Assembly (NCBI GenBank): GCA_003427395.1
Contig: BFEA01000450.1
Location: 1,078,088 to 1,110,050 of the forward strand
DNA: 31,963 nucleotides
Direction of reading: 5' to 3'
From: Chara braunii
Lineage: Eukaryota; Streptophyta; Charophyceae; Charales; Characeae
A program made the translations under genes and the position numbers. The notes beneath the pieces were generated by a model. That model was not told the DNA's origin, did not search any database, and saw nothing but the letters and a program-made list of their open reading frames with translations. This document shows, piece by piece, positions 7,756-18,345 of this stretch; the first letter of the stretch is position 1; each line of letters starts with the position of its first letter.

Positions 7756-8695
7756 CTGAGATCTGAACTTGGGGACACTCCGGCCTTTGCCCTGCTCTGG
7801 TATTTCCGGCAAAGACATGTTTTTGGACGTTGTATTGAGACTGGGACTTCAGGGACATTCGAGATTGGCGGCATTGGCGGCTTGGTCTCTCTCCCCTCTC
7901 TCCCCCCTTCGTCTCCATCTCCATCCTACTGCGTCTGAGGATGATCAGGGCACAGCGCCCCTTCCTTGTATGCTGCGCTGCCCCCTTCTCACCGTGTGAT
8001 GTATGTATGAGCGTGCATTGTTGTGTCAGATGCATGTTCTGTCTTCCCCGCATTTATATAGTCTCTTGCTTTGAGTCGACTCCTTGGATCTGCGCTATAC
8101 TTGTCATGTTTGGATGTGTATGCGACAGCACTCAAGTAGAATGCTCTTCCTCACAGTAACCAAGATAATAAAGGGTGGATAAGGTTAGGGGCATTCACTT
8201 GATGATACTGCCCCCAACAACATATTATCTCACCAACTTTTCATGCTGAGTTTGATGATCGGTCGTACTCAGGAACCGCCGACATTACCATGCCAGAACT
8301 GTCTCTAGCAACGGCAAGCACCAATACTTTACTAGTATACTTTCATCGCAATGCCACATAATCCTTACTACTCCCCCCCCTGCGCTCTCTGCCCAATGCA
8401 GGAGATTACTCACCACTGGTGTGAAAGTCTACAATGCTACCTGTCGCACCTTTGAATACCACCGGCATCATAAGACCTGACTCGCCAACTCTAGGTTGCG
8501 CTGCTCAGGGAACCGCAGGCTGACTCTGATATCAAAATGCAAGGAACCAATCGATGGGATTATGGGAGCACAAATTTTCCGAGCTGAAAAAGGGCTCGAA
8601 GCAAAACAGGCATATATGAGCAAAGTTGAAAGCAGAATTACAAAGCCGAGAGCCCACCAAGTGAGGACACACTGACACTGAAGTGTCTTGATATA
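7752..8695. other. No recognised feature
   Basis: Almost 1 kb of complex sequence without a recurring repeat, RNA motif or convincing exon. It has a C9 run near 8373 and an AATAAA-like word near 8167, which alone means little. Confidence 0.35.
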
Positions 8696-8778
8696 GAAAA
8701 CCCAACTTCTCGCCTCCCCTCATCAATACAACCGCAATGTTGTCGCTCCACTATGATATGACCGCCTATACTACTCTC

Positions 8779-8834
<56 letters not shown>

Positions 8835-8835
8835 N

Positions 8836-8918
<83 letters not shown>

Positions 8919-9450
8919 CAGCCTACTTCTCTTCCTCACACTCTCTCCCGTTTTTCTGCCCACTCTCTTCTCGTGTAAGCAATGCTGCAGAGTCTGACCA
9001 CCACGAGTGTGCTCCTTGGCCATCGCCAGGTAAGTCTGCCTGTTCCCACAGGTGTGGTGTCCTTCTCCCCTGATCACCCCAGCCCCAGCACCACCTCACT
9101 TCCTCTCAGTGCAGCTATGGCTGCCGCTGGCAGAGCAGGTGACCGTGGCTGCACCTTACGCTTCTTCTTGGATTAGCCCTAGCCTGGTGGTGTGCGCTCT
9201 CCACACAGCTAGTGTTGGCAGCCAGTGCCTCCAAATGTGTGGAATGCTGTGGCCTCCTCCCTTTCGTCACTCTCTAGAGCCCGCTGCTGCCTGGACTGGG
9301 CTCTTCCCATACTGAGAACCTTCCCGACCGAGTTCCAGGGCCCCAGTCTCTGCAACCAACTGAGAGGCAGGCCTACCGGTTAGTTGCAGAGGCTGCAACC
9401 CAACCTTCCTTCTCAACTGTGTCACGCCAGCCTTCACTCAGGGCGGCAGA
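8696..9450 (+). repeat. Dispersed repeat family B, copy 1 (carries long CT tract)
   Basis: This aligns with 22655-23285 through ordered anchors: CAACTTCTCGCCTCC and ATCAATACAAC, CTACTCTCCTAC, GCAATGCTGCAG (8979-8990), CCATCGCCAGGTAAGT, and a 21-bp identical block GCCAGTGCCTCCAAATGTGT (+G) at 9221-9241. It ends near the GGCCTTCAACTAGGGC-like tail. Like family A, it holds a strong 5' splice-site consensus (near 9026). It has no coherent reading frame. It is likely a non-autonomous element or a duplicated gene fragment. Confidence 0.65.
8782..8915. repeat. (CT)n microsatellite with one N at 8835
   Basis: About 130 bp of pure CT inside family B copy 1. The sister copy has only CTACTTGCTCTACAC here (near 22738), so the tract grew after the copies separated. 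Confidence 0.97.
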
Positions 9451-10096
9451 TTCTCATTCTGGTCTTCAGCTAGGGCTGAGGCCGCTGAGCCTAATTTTTC
9501 CGGACGGCTCAAGGTGGAGGCCTGCCAAGGCCTGAAGCCTCACAACTTCCCTAGCTCGTACAAAAATCAGAACAGCCAAAATCTCAGAAATTAATGCGTT
9601 TAATGCAGTGAAAAGTGCAAGGCTGCCCGAATGCAGCTGACCACAGCCAAAAATTGTGTCCATGGCCCTAATACGACCCAAAATGTGGGAGGTGCAGCCT
9701 CGGGGCCTTGAAGTCGAAGTTGGGCCCCTAGGGCATGTGTGGGAGACCAAGGCATGCCACACTGATGCTTTCACTGCATTGTTGCAGGGCAATATGGCAG
9801 CCATCAGTGGTGACCTACATCCCCCCCCCCTACCTCTGCTTTGGCTGTTAGACCGAGCCGCTCGTAGGAGACACTGTCTTCTTTGCTGAAACATTCAGCA
9901 ACCCATATTATTGGGGTGGAATCCAGTGGATGAAGAAAAGACGTCCTCCTTCAAACGGAAATTGAGACATGCTGATCAAGTTCATGGTCAAGAGAAATGA
10001 GGATGCTAACTCCTGGATCTGCTTTGTCAATGTTGTCGAATGACAAACAGATACTCTTAAACAGCATCCAGTCAGACATAAGCACCAATCACATGG
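9451..10096. other. No recognised feature
   Basis: No repeat shared within the window and no protein motif. A C10 run lies near 9821. Confidence 0.35.
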
Positions 10097-10145
10097 GTGA
10101 GGAAGAGAGATGATGATGACATGATGACATGGGAAGAGAAGAAAA

Positions 10146-10221
10146 GGAGGAGGAGGAGGAGGAAGAAGAAGAAGAAGAAGAAGAAGAAGAAGAAGAAGAA
10201 GAAGAAGAAGAAGAAGAAGAT
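10146..10221. repeat. (GGA)n/(GAA)n microsatellite
   Basis: A GGA run turning into a GAA run, in frame with the start of the gag-like pseudogene, where it encodes an Arg/Lys stretch. It probably expanded after the gene died. Confidence 0.97.
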
Positions 10222-11117
10222 TGATTATCACAGGATAGCGAGAGATGCCGACAAGATTAATTTCACATTCTCTCTGTTTGTGAATGCCGCGAAGGAGTGG
10301 GCTGACAGTGAAGTGTTGCAGGCAGGGGAAGATGCAGCAGAATATGCCAAGCACACTAGTTGACCACAGTTTTCTCAGAAACTGCGGGAGAGAGACATGA
10401 TGGATACCCCCTGTGAGGAGGATCGGGCATGGGGTCGTTTCTCTGAGCTGTCTGTGTAGACTTTCCATGACAGTGTTCAAGATCTTGTCCAGGAGTCTGA
10501 GAAGATAAAACAGACTCTGGAGCTGGAGATATGAGAAGGCCTGGTTATGTTCACCTTTATGCGGGTTCTCCTCAAAAGGATTGTGAGCCACCTAGATTCC
10601 CAAGGCAAGGAGTTGATGACCTATCGCAGGATGGCAGAGACAGCACTAGAATCAGGATCTGCCCTGCCGTGTGTGGAAGCAACTCGTCAACCAGGAGGCA
10701 GAGTAAGTACAGCAAAGGTTTCACTCCAGTACGCGGGAGGACAACATTCAAAGGGCACAACAAGATCTATGCTGCTATCACGAACGGGGTGGTATCCTTG
10801 AGTGACGGCAGCATCCGGGAAGTTCAGATGATGAGAAGAAGACAGGCCCCAGAGAGAGAGAAGAAAAATGTGCGTCTGAAGTGCAGCGGGACAAAAAAAA
10901 GACTGTCCTTGCCGCACTGCAGGAGAGAAAGCGAAGCGAGGTATGAAGTAGGCAGTAAAGGGAAAACAGCTGCAGCAGCAAGGGAAGAACAGGCAGCAAA
11001 GTGAGCATGCAAAGAATTGTGGTCCCTTGGACGCTCAAGGAGAATGGTTACCGCAGGGGGAGAGGGCAAGCAACAAAGAGGAAGGACTGTGAGTGAGAAG
11101 AATGAAAGCTGGGGTAG

Positions 11118-11159
11118 TGTGCGAAATGTGGTCGCTACGGACACTCAGTGCAATTCTGC
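11118..11159 (+). other. CCHC zinc-knuckle coding segment
   Basis: Translates as CAKCGRYGHSVQFC. All four ligands have canonical spacing, with the usual Gly-aromatic-Gly-His core. It is immediately preceded by an in-frame TAG. Confidence 0.8.
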
Positions 11160-11258
11160 ACACCCCGAAAACCGATAAAACAGCAGGGCCCGAAGATGAT
11201 GCAACACCATCGACCTCGGTTTGGGAGCAGGGCTCCTAGTTTCCCACTCCCCAACTGA

Positions 11259-11674
11259 GTTCAAAGAGGATGCAAGCCCCCACAGGGAGGGTAACAAAGT
11301 TTATGTTGCATGCGGTACAGCAATCCAAAATTACCACCCACTCCTCACCTCCTGCTTGAGTCTGTATCTGGAATTTTGCGAAAATTTGTGCAGCCCGAGC
11401 GTCCACTGAATGTCTGTGCATGGCCTGGAGCATTTGCCATGCTGCTATGGTGTGAAACACTGTGAATAAAATTTGAAATTTCCGCATTTTTATGTTTTTT
11501 TCCCCTGCAAGGGATTCGTTGTTAAGATTTTATTTTGTGCAGACGAATCACTTCAAATCAGACCCTGCTTACAATTTGCATATGTGTGTGCTTGTTCACA
11601 TGTTTGCACTTTGCTTGTTTCCCCTGTGACCGTCTTCTTTTCTTGACATCTGCTTGTGTGCGTGGTGTGTTTGT
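11259..11674. other. No recognised feature
   Basis: An AATAAA word lies near 11464 and could be the poly(A) signal of the decayed gene upstream. Nothing else was seen. Confidence 0.3.
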
Positions 11675-11715
11675 GAGAGAGAGAGAGGGAAGGGGAGGGG
11701 ACCATGCATGCACGC

Positions 11716-11775
<60 letters not shown>

Positions 11776-11834
11776 NGGAGTGTGTGAGGGAGAGAGAGAG
11801 AGAGAGATGGAGTGTGTGAGGGGGAGAGCGAGAG
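11675..11834. repeat. (GA)n tracts with an internal repeat and one N at 11776
   Basis: GA runs alternate with the word GGAGTGTGTGAGGG, found directly after the N and again near 11809. The second copy is preceded by T where the first has N. This suggests either a natural duplication or an unmerged assembly overlap. Confidence 0.95.
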
Positions 11835-12305
11835 TAGATATATGCATGCTGCTGGAATGTGCACAGGGTACATAGGGGATATTGGACCTGCGCCCTTACT
11901 GTTCGTCAGACAGATAAGGGCACATCCCAAGCCCTTGATCAACCACCATTTCATACCAAATTCGGTACGCTACTGCTCCACAGGCTTCATTTTCAAATTT
12001 GTTCATGCATTAGCAGCATTACTCAATGGTTACATCTTTTCTTTTTTTCCCTTTTTTTTGAGGTGTGAGCATTGAGCAGGTCGTTTTGGTCCTTGCTTCT
12101 TGTCCATTATTCTAACAAGTGGACCTGCCGCAGCTACGCTGCAGCGAAGTTGCGGGGGGCAAAAAAAAAAGCAGTCGTAATCACACATAGTCCAAAGAAT
12201 AAGAAGGGGAAAAAAAAAAAAAGACAGTCAAAATTTCCGCAAAGCAACCCCTCCTCTTTCCTCCATCACCGCGTGTGTGCGTGCTGTGTCTGTGCGGTCC
12301 CATTG
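11835..12305. other. No recognised feature
   Basis: T- and A-runs near 12050, 12162 and 12210, but no gene or shared repeat. Confidence 0.35.
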
Positions 12306-12745
12306 CAGCCACTCTCCTGCTCGTCGTCCCTCCTCCTCCATCACCGTCTCCTACCCCTCGCATGACCCCCTCCTCCCCCTCGCACGGCCTCCTTTCCCTC
12401 ACGCAACCTCCTCGCCCTCATGCGACCTCCTCCTCCCCCTTGCTCGACCTCCTCCTCCCCGTTGCACAGCTGCCTCCTCCCCCTCACGCATCCTCTTCCC
12501 ACCTCCTCATCCCCCTTCTTCCTCGCACATCCTCCTCCTTGCACGGCCTCCTCCACCTCTGACGTCCCGGTTCAACCTCCTCCTCTCCCTCGCGCGACCT
12601 CCTCCAGACTCTCTTCCCACCTCCTCCTCCACTTGCACAATGTCCTCCTCCCCCTCGCAACCTCTTCCTTCCCCTCTTTCGACCTCCTCCTACCACTTGC
12701 ACAACCTCCTCCTCCCCCTCACGCGACCTCCTCCTCCCACTCTCC
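12306..12745. repeat. Degenerate ~22-bp pyrimidine minisatellite
   Basis: About 20 imperfect copies of a unit like CGACCTCCTCCTCCCCCTCG. It is nearly pure pyrimidine apart from the GCA/GCGA spacer. All reading frames stay open because of the repeat, which produces long Pro/Ser/Leu-rich open frames without biological meaning. The tract can form triplex (H-DNA). Confidence 0.9.
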
Positions 12746-12806
12746 AAATAGCGCCCGAATAGAAGCACGCAAAAAACTCGCCCCCCTCACATCCGCACCG
12801 CCCCTC

Positions 12807-12809
<3 letters not shown>

Positions 12810-12881
<72 letters not shown>
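12810..12881. repeat. (GT)n followed by (GA)n
   Basis: A compound microsatellite: about 54 bp of GT passing directly into about 18 bp of GA. Confidence 0.97.
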
Positions 12882-12883
<2 letters not shown>

Positions 12884-13971
12884 CTCATGGTGATCGTTCC
12901 CGACACCCGCACGTGACCCCACCCCGCGATGTTCCACCGTAACGCTTCCAGTTTCGAGCCGCCCGGCATCGAAAAAAACCGGCGCGGACTTTTTGCTCAT
13001 TCCCCCACAACGTGGCAGAGCGAATGCACTGAATGCAAAGCACGCTAGCGGGATCGAACGGACCTTTTGTGAGCCCCAGGCCCCCAGGTATGAACAACTC
13101 ACGTCGGACCAACGGCTGTGTTGGAGGCCGGTAGAAAACTCTCCAAAACCCGTTTCACAACAACGCACATGGAAAAAAACGTGCGCATGTAGCAGATTCT
13201 GCTGGGCCAGCGCCCACTGTCCCGAGCCTTGTCCCAAGACTGGAAGCCTGGCCTGGCGGGGCTGTTACGCCAGACCCGGCTTACACTTCAGTAAGAGTAT
13301 AGATATAGATATAGAGGGTACATAAGCAACACTCTGTTTCCAATCCACCAGCAAGGAAAATTTATTAATACAACAAAAGACTCAGTCTACGCTTCCTTTG
13401 TCCAGACCAAATGACCCCTTCGACCACCACTGATTGCTTCTAAGCGGAAGATTAACTCTCAGATAGCCTGTAGCATGTAGTTCCTCTCAATCCCAGTCAG
13501 TGATCATGACGAATTACAGCCTGCATCTCGCTACATGTCTGCATATCGAGTGTTGCTGCTGACTGCGTACTATGTGCGTAGTGCGTATGCAGTTCATGAT
13601 GTTGCTTTCGCAGTCAGTGAGGGGATTGTCAAATCAGATTGAAAACACTGAAAACGAAGAGCCGTGTTCACCAGGCCTTGCCCAGATTGCCGGGAGCCAC
13701 CAAGTGTTCACTTCGGAGTTGGTGACTGTCTCAAAATTAATGTGTTGTCTCAGCTTGTTGCCGTAACTAGTTGCCGTTTGATCATGCTAAGCTGAGTCTG
13801 GGAACATCCGATGAAGGCGATGCCTGGAAACTAGGAAACTATGAGTTCTTGTGGTAGGCCGGCCCTCTCCTCAGCTCCCTATCACTTGCCCTCTCATCGA
13901 TGGACGGTAGTTTACTTGCGCCATAAAGCTCCCACGTATTCTACACCTCTCAAGTCATTTCACAGAGTCGA

Positions 13972-14004
<33 letters not shown>

Positions 14005-14514
14005 TGCCGACGAGGGATGGGATATAGCTCCTGACTTGTCCCACGGACTCCCACCTTTTCCATCTCAGCATACCTTGATCCAGAGTTATGATCTTGCCCC
14101 CGAGTAACCAGTCTCCGAGGCACACCGTCTTCTGGCTGCAAACTTAAGCTGGTCTGTCTTTCGATGCCTGTTTGAGTGAGGGCCATCTGCAGCAAATATC
14201 CGTCTCCACCAAGCCGATGGGTAAGGCCCAGGCTCCTCCTTTTTGTAGATGGGGTGCCATTGATTGTCACAGAGCATCTCCTCTTCCTTTTTTTTCCCTT
14301 TTTTTTTTTGGTAGGGGGGGGGAGGAGGAATCAAGGCTCCGTCCATCTCCTCTTCCATATGGTCAACGACGTCACTTTTCTACACAACAAGAACCAGTTC
14401 TTCTCGCCGCCCTTCAGAGAATTAGGGATGTTAATGTGGAGAAGTGTAGCTGAGTTGGGGGTTAGGAGAGGGTGGGGAGGAGAAGAGCGCACACTGTAGT
14501 ATTTTTTGATACTT
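12882..14514. other. No recognised gene or repeat
   Basis: 1.6 kb of complex sequence. Several overlapping open frames of 60-110 codons occur on both strands but lack motifs, splice context or similarity to each other. Small items are a TAGATA microsatellite near 13293-13312, a T9 run near 14300 and a G8 run near 14316. Confidence 0.35.
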
Positions 14515-14610
14515 TGGGCCTCGCTCCGCTTCTCACCACATGCACAAACGACAAAAAATATGGCAATGGCTCTTTTAATGTTCTAGCAGAAGGTTCATTC
14601 TCATTTTGCA
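14515..14610 (-). repeat. Dispersed repeat family X, copy d
   Basis: GGGCCTCGCTCC, ACATGCACAAACGACAAAAA, TGTTCTAGCAGAAG and TTCATTCTCATTTTGCA appear in the same order as in 1190-1290. This copy lacks the second terminal inverted repeat found at 1302-1317. Confidence 0.6.
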
Positions 14611-14756
14611 GAGCCTCACCCTCCTTGAACGTCGTCAGCTCATGTATTTCCAAAAGAAGTTTGAAGAACAGCATACTTTGCGAAAGAGCACTGTAATGCG
14701 TGTGGTGCCCCTGTAGATATCTTTGGGCGCATTTGGAATTACAGCATTACAAACTA

Positions 14757-15012
14757 CCCGATAGCCCATAGCTTTGCGTAAACTGTGCATTACAAAAGGG
14801 AAAAGGAAAAACAGAGAACCCAATAGCTCATAGCTTTGCTTAAAATGTGCATTAGAAAAGGAAAAACTGAGAACCCAATAGCTCATAGCTTTGCGTAAAA
14901 TGTGCATTAGAAAAGGGAAAACTGAGAACCCAATAGCTCATAGCTTTGCGTAATGTGCATTAGAAAAGGAAAAACAGAGAACCCAATAGCTCATAGCTTT
15001 GCGTAAAATGCG
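14757..15012. repeat. 55-bp minisatellite, about 4.6 copies
   Basis: The unit begins CCCAATAGCTCATAGCTTTG, continues CGTAAAATGTGCATTAG and ends AAAGGAAAAACTGAGAA. Unit boundaries are 14757, 14819, 14874, 14929 and 14982 (partial). The first unit is the most diverged and longest (62 bp); the inner two are 55 bp. Confidence 0.95.
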
Positions 15013-15220
15013 CACAGACAAACCGCCCGAAGATATAATTCACTTCTTGCTAACGAACCTGTCTGGAAGTGATCTTCTGGTTCCGCGAAAGGGCCTCGCT
15101 CAAAGGGGGGAAAAAAAGAAAGAATAAAAAAGGAGGAAGGCATTAGAGAAGTGCAGATATAATGTACAGGGACCAGAGGACAAAGGCAAATATAGAGGGA
15201 CAAGCGTCTTCCCCCAAAGA
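15013..15220. other. No recognised feature
   Basis: Contains another GGGCCTCGCTC word near 15089, as in family X, but without the rest of the repeat. Confidence 0.3.
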
Positions 15221-15400
15221 ATATATAATGCATATTATGCATTGTATTCGAGTTTTCGGGGGGGGGGGGAATCGAATAGAACGCATATGCGTTGTATTTG
15301 AAAATGAGGGCTGTTCGAATAGAATGCATATTCGCTGTATTCGATTAGAAAGCAACCTATGTGTTGCATTCGTTTACAACGCATATGCGCTATGTTTGGG
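15221..15400. repeat. Array of near-palindromic ~27-bp units
   Basis: Four to five copies of a palindromic word. The best is at about 15272-15298, with core AACGCATATGCGTT, a perfect 14-bp palindrome, and flanks GAATAG and GTATTT. Related units centre near 15235, 15328, 15364 and 15384, spaced about 40-50 bp. G11 at about 15259-15269 lies between the first two. It looks like a set of sites for a dimeric protein or a small satellite. No gene overlaps it. Confidence 0.65.
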
Positions 15401-15423
15401 AGAAGACGGTAGCGGCAATAGCC

Positions 15424-15449
15424 CAAACCATGCTAAATAGTAAAAACTA
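15424..15449. repeat. LINE target-site duplication, 3'-side copy
   Basis: CAAACCATGCTAAATAGTAA (plus AAACTA) matches 22242-22267 at 23 of 26 positions. It is placed just outside the A-rich 3' tail of the element. Confidence 0.75.
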
Positions 15450-15632
15450 TTAAAAAATATTATTTTTTTTTAAAACGGGACCTTATGGTACCGGCTCCTT
15501 GTCCACTCTGGGGAGCGTCAGTCCGGTTCCTATTCTACCGGCAAGTCTGAACGGATTACAATAATTACTCGCTCACGCTCCTCCACCTTAAGGTGTGCAG
15601 GACCGAAGGACAGCATTGATTCATTCCCGTAG

Positions 15633-15651
15633 GAAGGATGTACCATCCTTC
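15633..15651 (-). other. Stem-loop in LINE 3' region
   Basis: A perfect 8-bp stem, GAAGGATG and CATCCTTC, around a 3-base loop, about 190 bp from the 3' end of the element. In several LINE families a 3' stem-loop is the site recognised by the reverse transcriptase. That role here is inferred. Confidence 0.5.
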
Positions 15652-15691
15652 ACCCCTGCCTAAGTTAGCCTGTTCAACTGGGATTTAGATC

Positions 15692-16141
15692 TTATCCTGA
15701 TTTTGGTACTAGAATCCTGAAGTCTAGCTTAATTTTTCTTTGTTTGTAGACTGGCATTGGTGGTAATTTCCGTAAGGTGGGCTGATGTGATTTCAAGGGC
15801 ATGTCTGAGATGTAAGGAAGTGCTTGGTGTGGGGATTGATTATATGCGGTGGGGGTGTTCTTAGAAGGGCCGGTGTTGTGGTTTACGGGATGGTTGGGTT
15901 GCCGGGGTTTGGATAAGCTTGGTGTGGTGGATATTGTCGAGGGGATTGAGGGGGGGGGGGTGTAATGGAGGTGTGTTGGAGGTAGATAGAGGTAGTTTGG
16001 AGGGTGTTGGTTGCGTGTAAGGTAGGTGGAGTGAGGTTGTTGGGGAGGGTCGGGGGGAGGACTTTTGCTGACTCGATATTGGATTAGACGTGGGATAGGG
16101 GGGGAATCAGGGCGCTCTGTGTCTGAGTTAAGTTCAGCCAT
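15692..16141 (-). pseudogene. Proline-rich frame at the LINE 3' end
   Basis: A 149-codon minus-strand frame, rich in Pro, Ser, Thr and Tyr, beginning MAELNSDTERPDSPP. It overlaps the end of the ORF2 frame (KKKWLNLTQTQ) in a different phase. The overlap could be a frameshift, making this a C-terminal extension of ORF2, or the frame could be non-coding 3' sequence kept open by composition. No domain was recognised. Confidence 0.35.
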
Positions 16142-17879
16142 TTTTTTTTAATTAGTCTGTCGTTGTTGATTGTGCCTAGTATCCCATTGCCTAGCTTGGA
16201 GGTTGCGAACTTTTTAATTGTTTCGGTTTTTTTGTCGGGGTCAGTGGGGAGCTTCTTGAGTTGCTTTTTCCAGAGGGCTTGGATTTCGGTGTGGCGAGGG
16301 GGTGAGTCGATCGTCGAAGGTGCAGTCACATCTGTTTTTCCGGAGAGCCCAGGGTGCTTTTCTTGATTTGTGAAGCGAGGAAGGCTTTGAAGCCTTTGAG
16401 TGGAGGTGTTTATTTGAGGTCGAGGAATAGTGTGGCGGGGTTAATTAGGAGTGGAGAGTCCGAGATTTTATACCATACCGCTTCTAGGATTTGCCAGAGG
16501 GATCTGGCCTTTGGGCAGCAGGGATTCGGGGGAAGCGAGGTTGCATACCTTGCACCAAGAGTCCTGTTCCGTTCCGTTTTCGTGGTTGCGTCCGTTGGCT
16601 ACCCATTGGTTTACTGGGACTGCTATGAAGGCTATTAACCATCTGAGGCTAGCAAGCTTGACTGGTCTTGTGGAGAAGATTGTGGCCCAGGGAGTTTAAA
16701 GTAGGTGTTGGCCAGCTGTGGTTTTTCCTTTGTCCACCTATTGCGTACTGTGTTGGATATTGATATGGGTTAAGTGAGGAGGCGGTAACCTAGTTTCGGT
16801 GTGTAGTCCGTTAGCCTACTTAGATTTGAGATGAGGGTAGAACTAGGGGAGGACTTCCATGACCATTCTGATGGGTCGATCTCCAGGTTAGAAACGCTGA
16901 TGTGGGGTTTGTAGACTCTTTTTCTTTCTCCTTCTATGATTTTGATTCTTCTGAGGTTGTTGCTTTTGAATGCTCCTTCTGCTCTGCTTTTGGTATTGAT
17001 GTAACTTACCGGGTTTCTTGGATCCTCTAGGGTATATATGTCGCAGCATATCCAACTGTTGTTTTGGGGTTCGTATTTCCTAACTAAGAGAACTTCCTGT
17101 ATTGGTGAGATGTTCGTGGTGGTAGCCCAATCGCCGTGATGCCATTTTTGGTCTGTTTTTAATAAGACTCCCCATTGTAGAGGAATACAGTCTACAATGT
17201 GATTTATATTAGTTTGTAAATGATGTGTTCCTTTTAGTTTTTCTCGTAGGTCTCTTTCTATTTTCCATGTTTTATTTGGGTTGTCCCAGATGTGCTTGAT
17301 TTGCCAAATTCTCTTTTCTAGCCAGTGCCCCCATTTGGGTTCTGACTTTGAGAGTGGGAGGATTTCGCCTTCATCGTTCTTGATGTGTGGGTTGTCGAAG
17401 AGGGGTTGCCTGAGGACTTTGTCTTTTTGCTTTGGACCTGTTTTGTTCTCGGGGAAGATGGTTATCCACGTGTGTCGAATTTGTTCCCAGAGGGATTTGG
17501 ATAGGGGGGTGTCTTCGAAATGGGTTTGTTTCACTTTTGGGAGTGGCCAGGATTTATTAAAAATCCAGAAAAGGCCTGTCATGTTGGTTGGAATAGTAAA
17601 TGGTGCCAGTTCTCTGATGTGGTTTAGGACTAGTGGTGACCAATGCAGATTGTCCTGGAGGGCTAGTGTTATAACCCATTTGATTTGTAGAGCTTGGATT
17701 TGGCGGGATGGGTCTATAAGGCCCAGGCTACCTTTGCTTTTTGGGCTAGTTACTATCTGCCATGATACCTTGTGGATAAAGTGCGGCTTCTCTGGGTTAC
17801 CTGTCCATAAGAATGTTGCTGCTTTTTTTCTCAGTTGGTTTTGAAAGCAGTTGGGAACCAAATGGAGGTGGAATACCAC
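16084..17879 (-). pseudogene. LINE ORF2 C-terminal part (broken)
   Basis: The longest open piece, 17879-16770, is 369 codons. It begins MVFHLHLVPNCFQNQLRKKA and continues with KVSWQIVTSPKSKGSLGLID and LQIKWVITL, the typical post-RT region of L1-like elements. Downstream, TAA at 16770-16772 replaces an expected Gln. After a frame change the sequence reads LASLRWLIAFIAVPVNQWV, then WCKVCN and, in another frame, LWQILEAVWYKI, which resembles the C-terminal C-x2-C...LW region of L1 ORF2. It continues to SPPRHTEIQALWKKQLKKLP. It is interrupted by several frameshifts. Confidence 0.8.
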
Positions 17880-17890
17880 ATCATTGCTAA

Positions 17891-18345
17891 GATCGAGTTG
17901 TTTAGTGCTAGTACCCTGCCTAGTAGGGAAGTATGTGTGGTTTTCCAGGTACGCATTCTATTCACTATTGAAGACAAGAGTGTTGTTGCCGATATATGGT
18001 GGCATCCTTTAAGATTGAGGTTGATGCATAGGAATCTAATTGGTGAATCTGGATTTGTCCATTGTAGTCCTTCTGGGGTTATCTCTATAGGGGGAGGAGT
18101 TTCCGCGGTCCACCATCCTATTGTTTTGGACCAGTTAACTTTCATTTCTGAGGCTAGTTGGAATGCTTGCATTGCTCTTGTCAGAGCCTGGAAAGATGAG
18201 TTTGAAGCCCTGATAAGTATTGTAAGATCATCAACGAATAGAAGAGTAATAGGGATGTGGAGGGGTTGGCCTCGTTCGCCCATGATGTTCTCTATCCTCT
18301 CGATGGATTTTTCCTTTCTCAGGAAGGCAGCGATGGCCTCCATAA
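17891..18345. repeat. 455-bp tandem duplication, first copy
   Basis: Begins GATCGAGTTGTTTAGTGC and ends GATGGCCTCCATAA. It differs from 18346-18800 at about 17 positions by my count (roughly 4%), of which about 12 are transitions. Confidence 0.95.

Larger units (their letters stand above)
10097..11258 (+). pseudogene. Decayed gag-like gene with CCHC zinc knuckle
   Basis: A broken plus-strand coding region. The first part, in one frame from about 10220 to 10702, reads as a helical charged protein (for example FSLFVNAAKEWADSEVLQAG and LVQESEKIKQTLELEI). The 3' part, in another frame, contains EVQRDKKKTVLAALQERKRS. It then has a perfect retroviral-type zinc knuckle, CAKCGRYGHSVQFC (C-x2-C-x4-H-x4-C), at 11118-11159. 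A basic tail follows (HRPRFGSRAPSF) and ends at TGA 11256-11258. Zinc knuckles of this type bind nucleic acid in Gag and LINE ORF1 proteins. In-frame stops lie at 10361, 10457, 10532, 10944, 10956, 11094, 11103 and 11115, and at least one frame change lies between 10700 and 10860. No protease or RT follows. It could instead be an intron-containing host ZCCHC gene fragment. Confidence 0.55.

Noticed and set aside
12277-12866. Long Pro/Ser/Leu-rich open frames on the plus strand
   Set aside because: They result from the 22-bp pyrimidine minisatellite and the GT tract, which leave all frames open. There is no start context, domain or splice site.
13950-14358. Minus-strand frames of about 90-106 codons
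   Set aside because: Overlapping frames, a T-run and poly-Lys artefacts, and no motif or splice pattern.
14757-15012. CRISPR-like or telomere-like repeat
   Set aside because: It is a head-to-tail 55-bp minisatellite without unique spacers.
15221-15400. CRISPR-like array
   Set aside because: Units are palindromic and diverged, spacers are partly similar and of unequal length, and the context is clearly eukaryotic.
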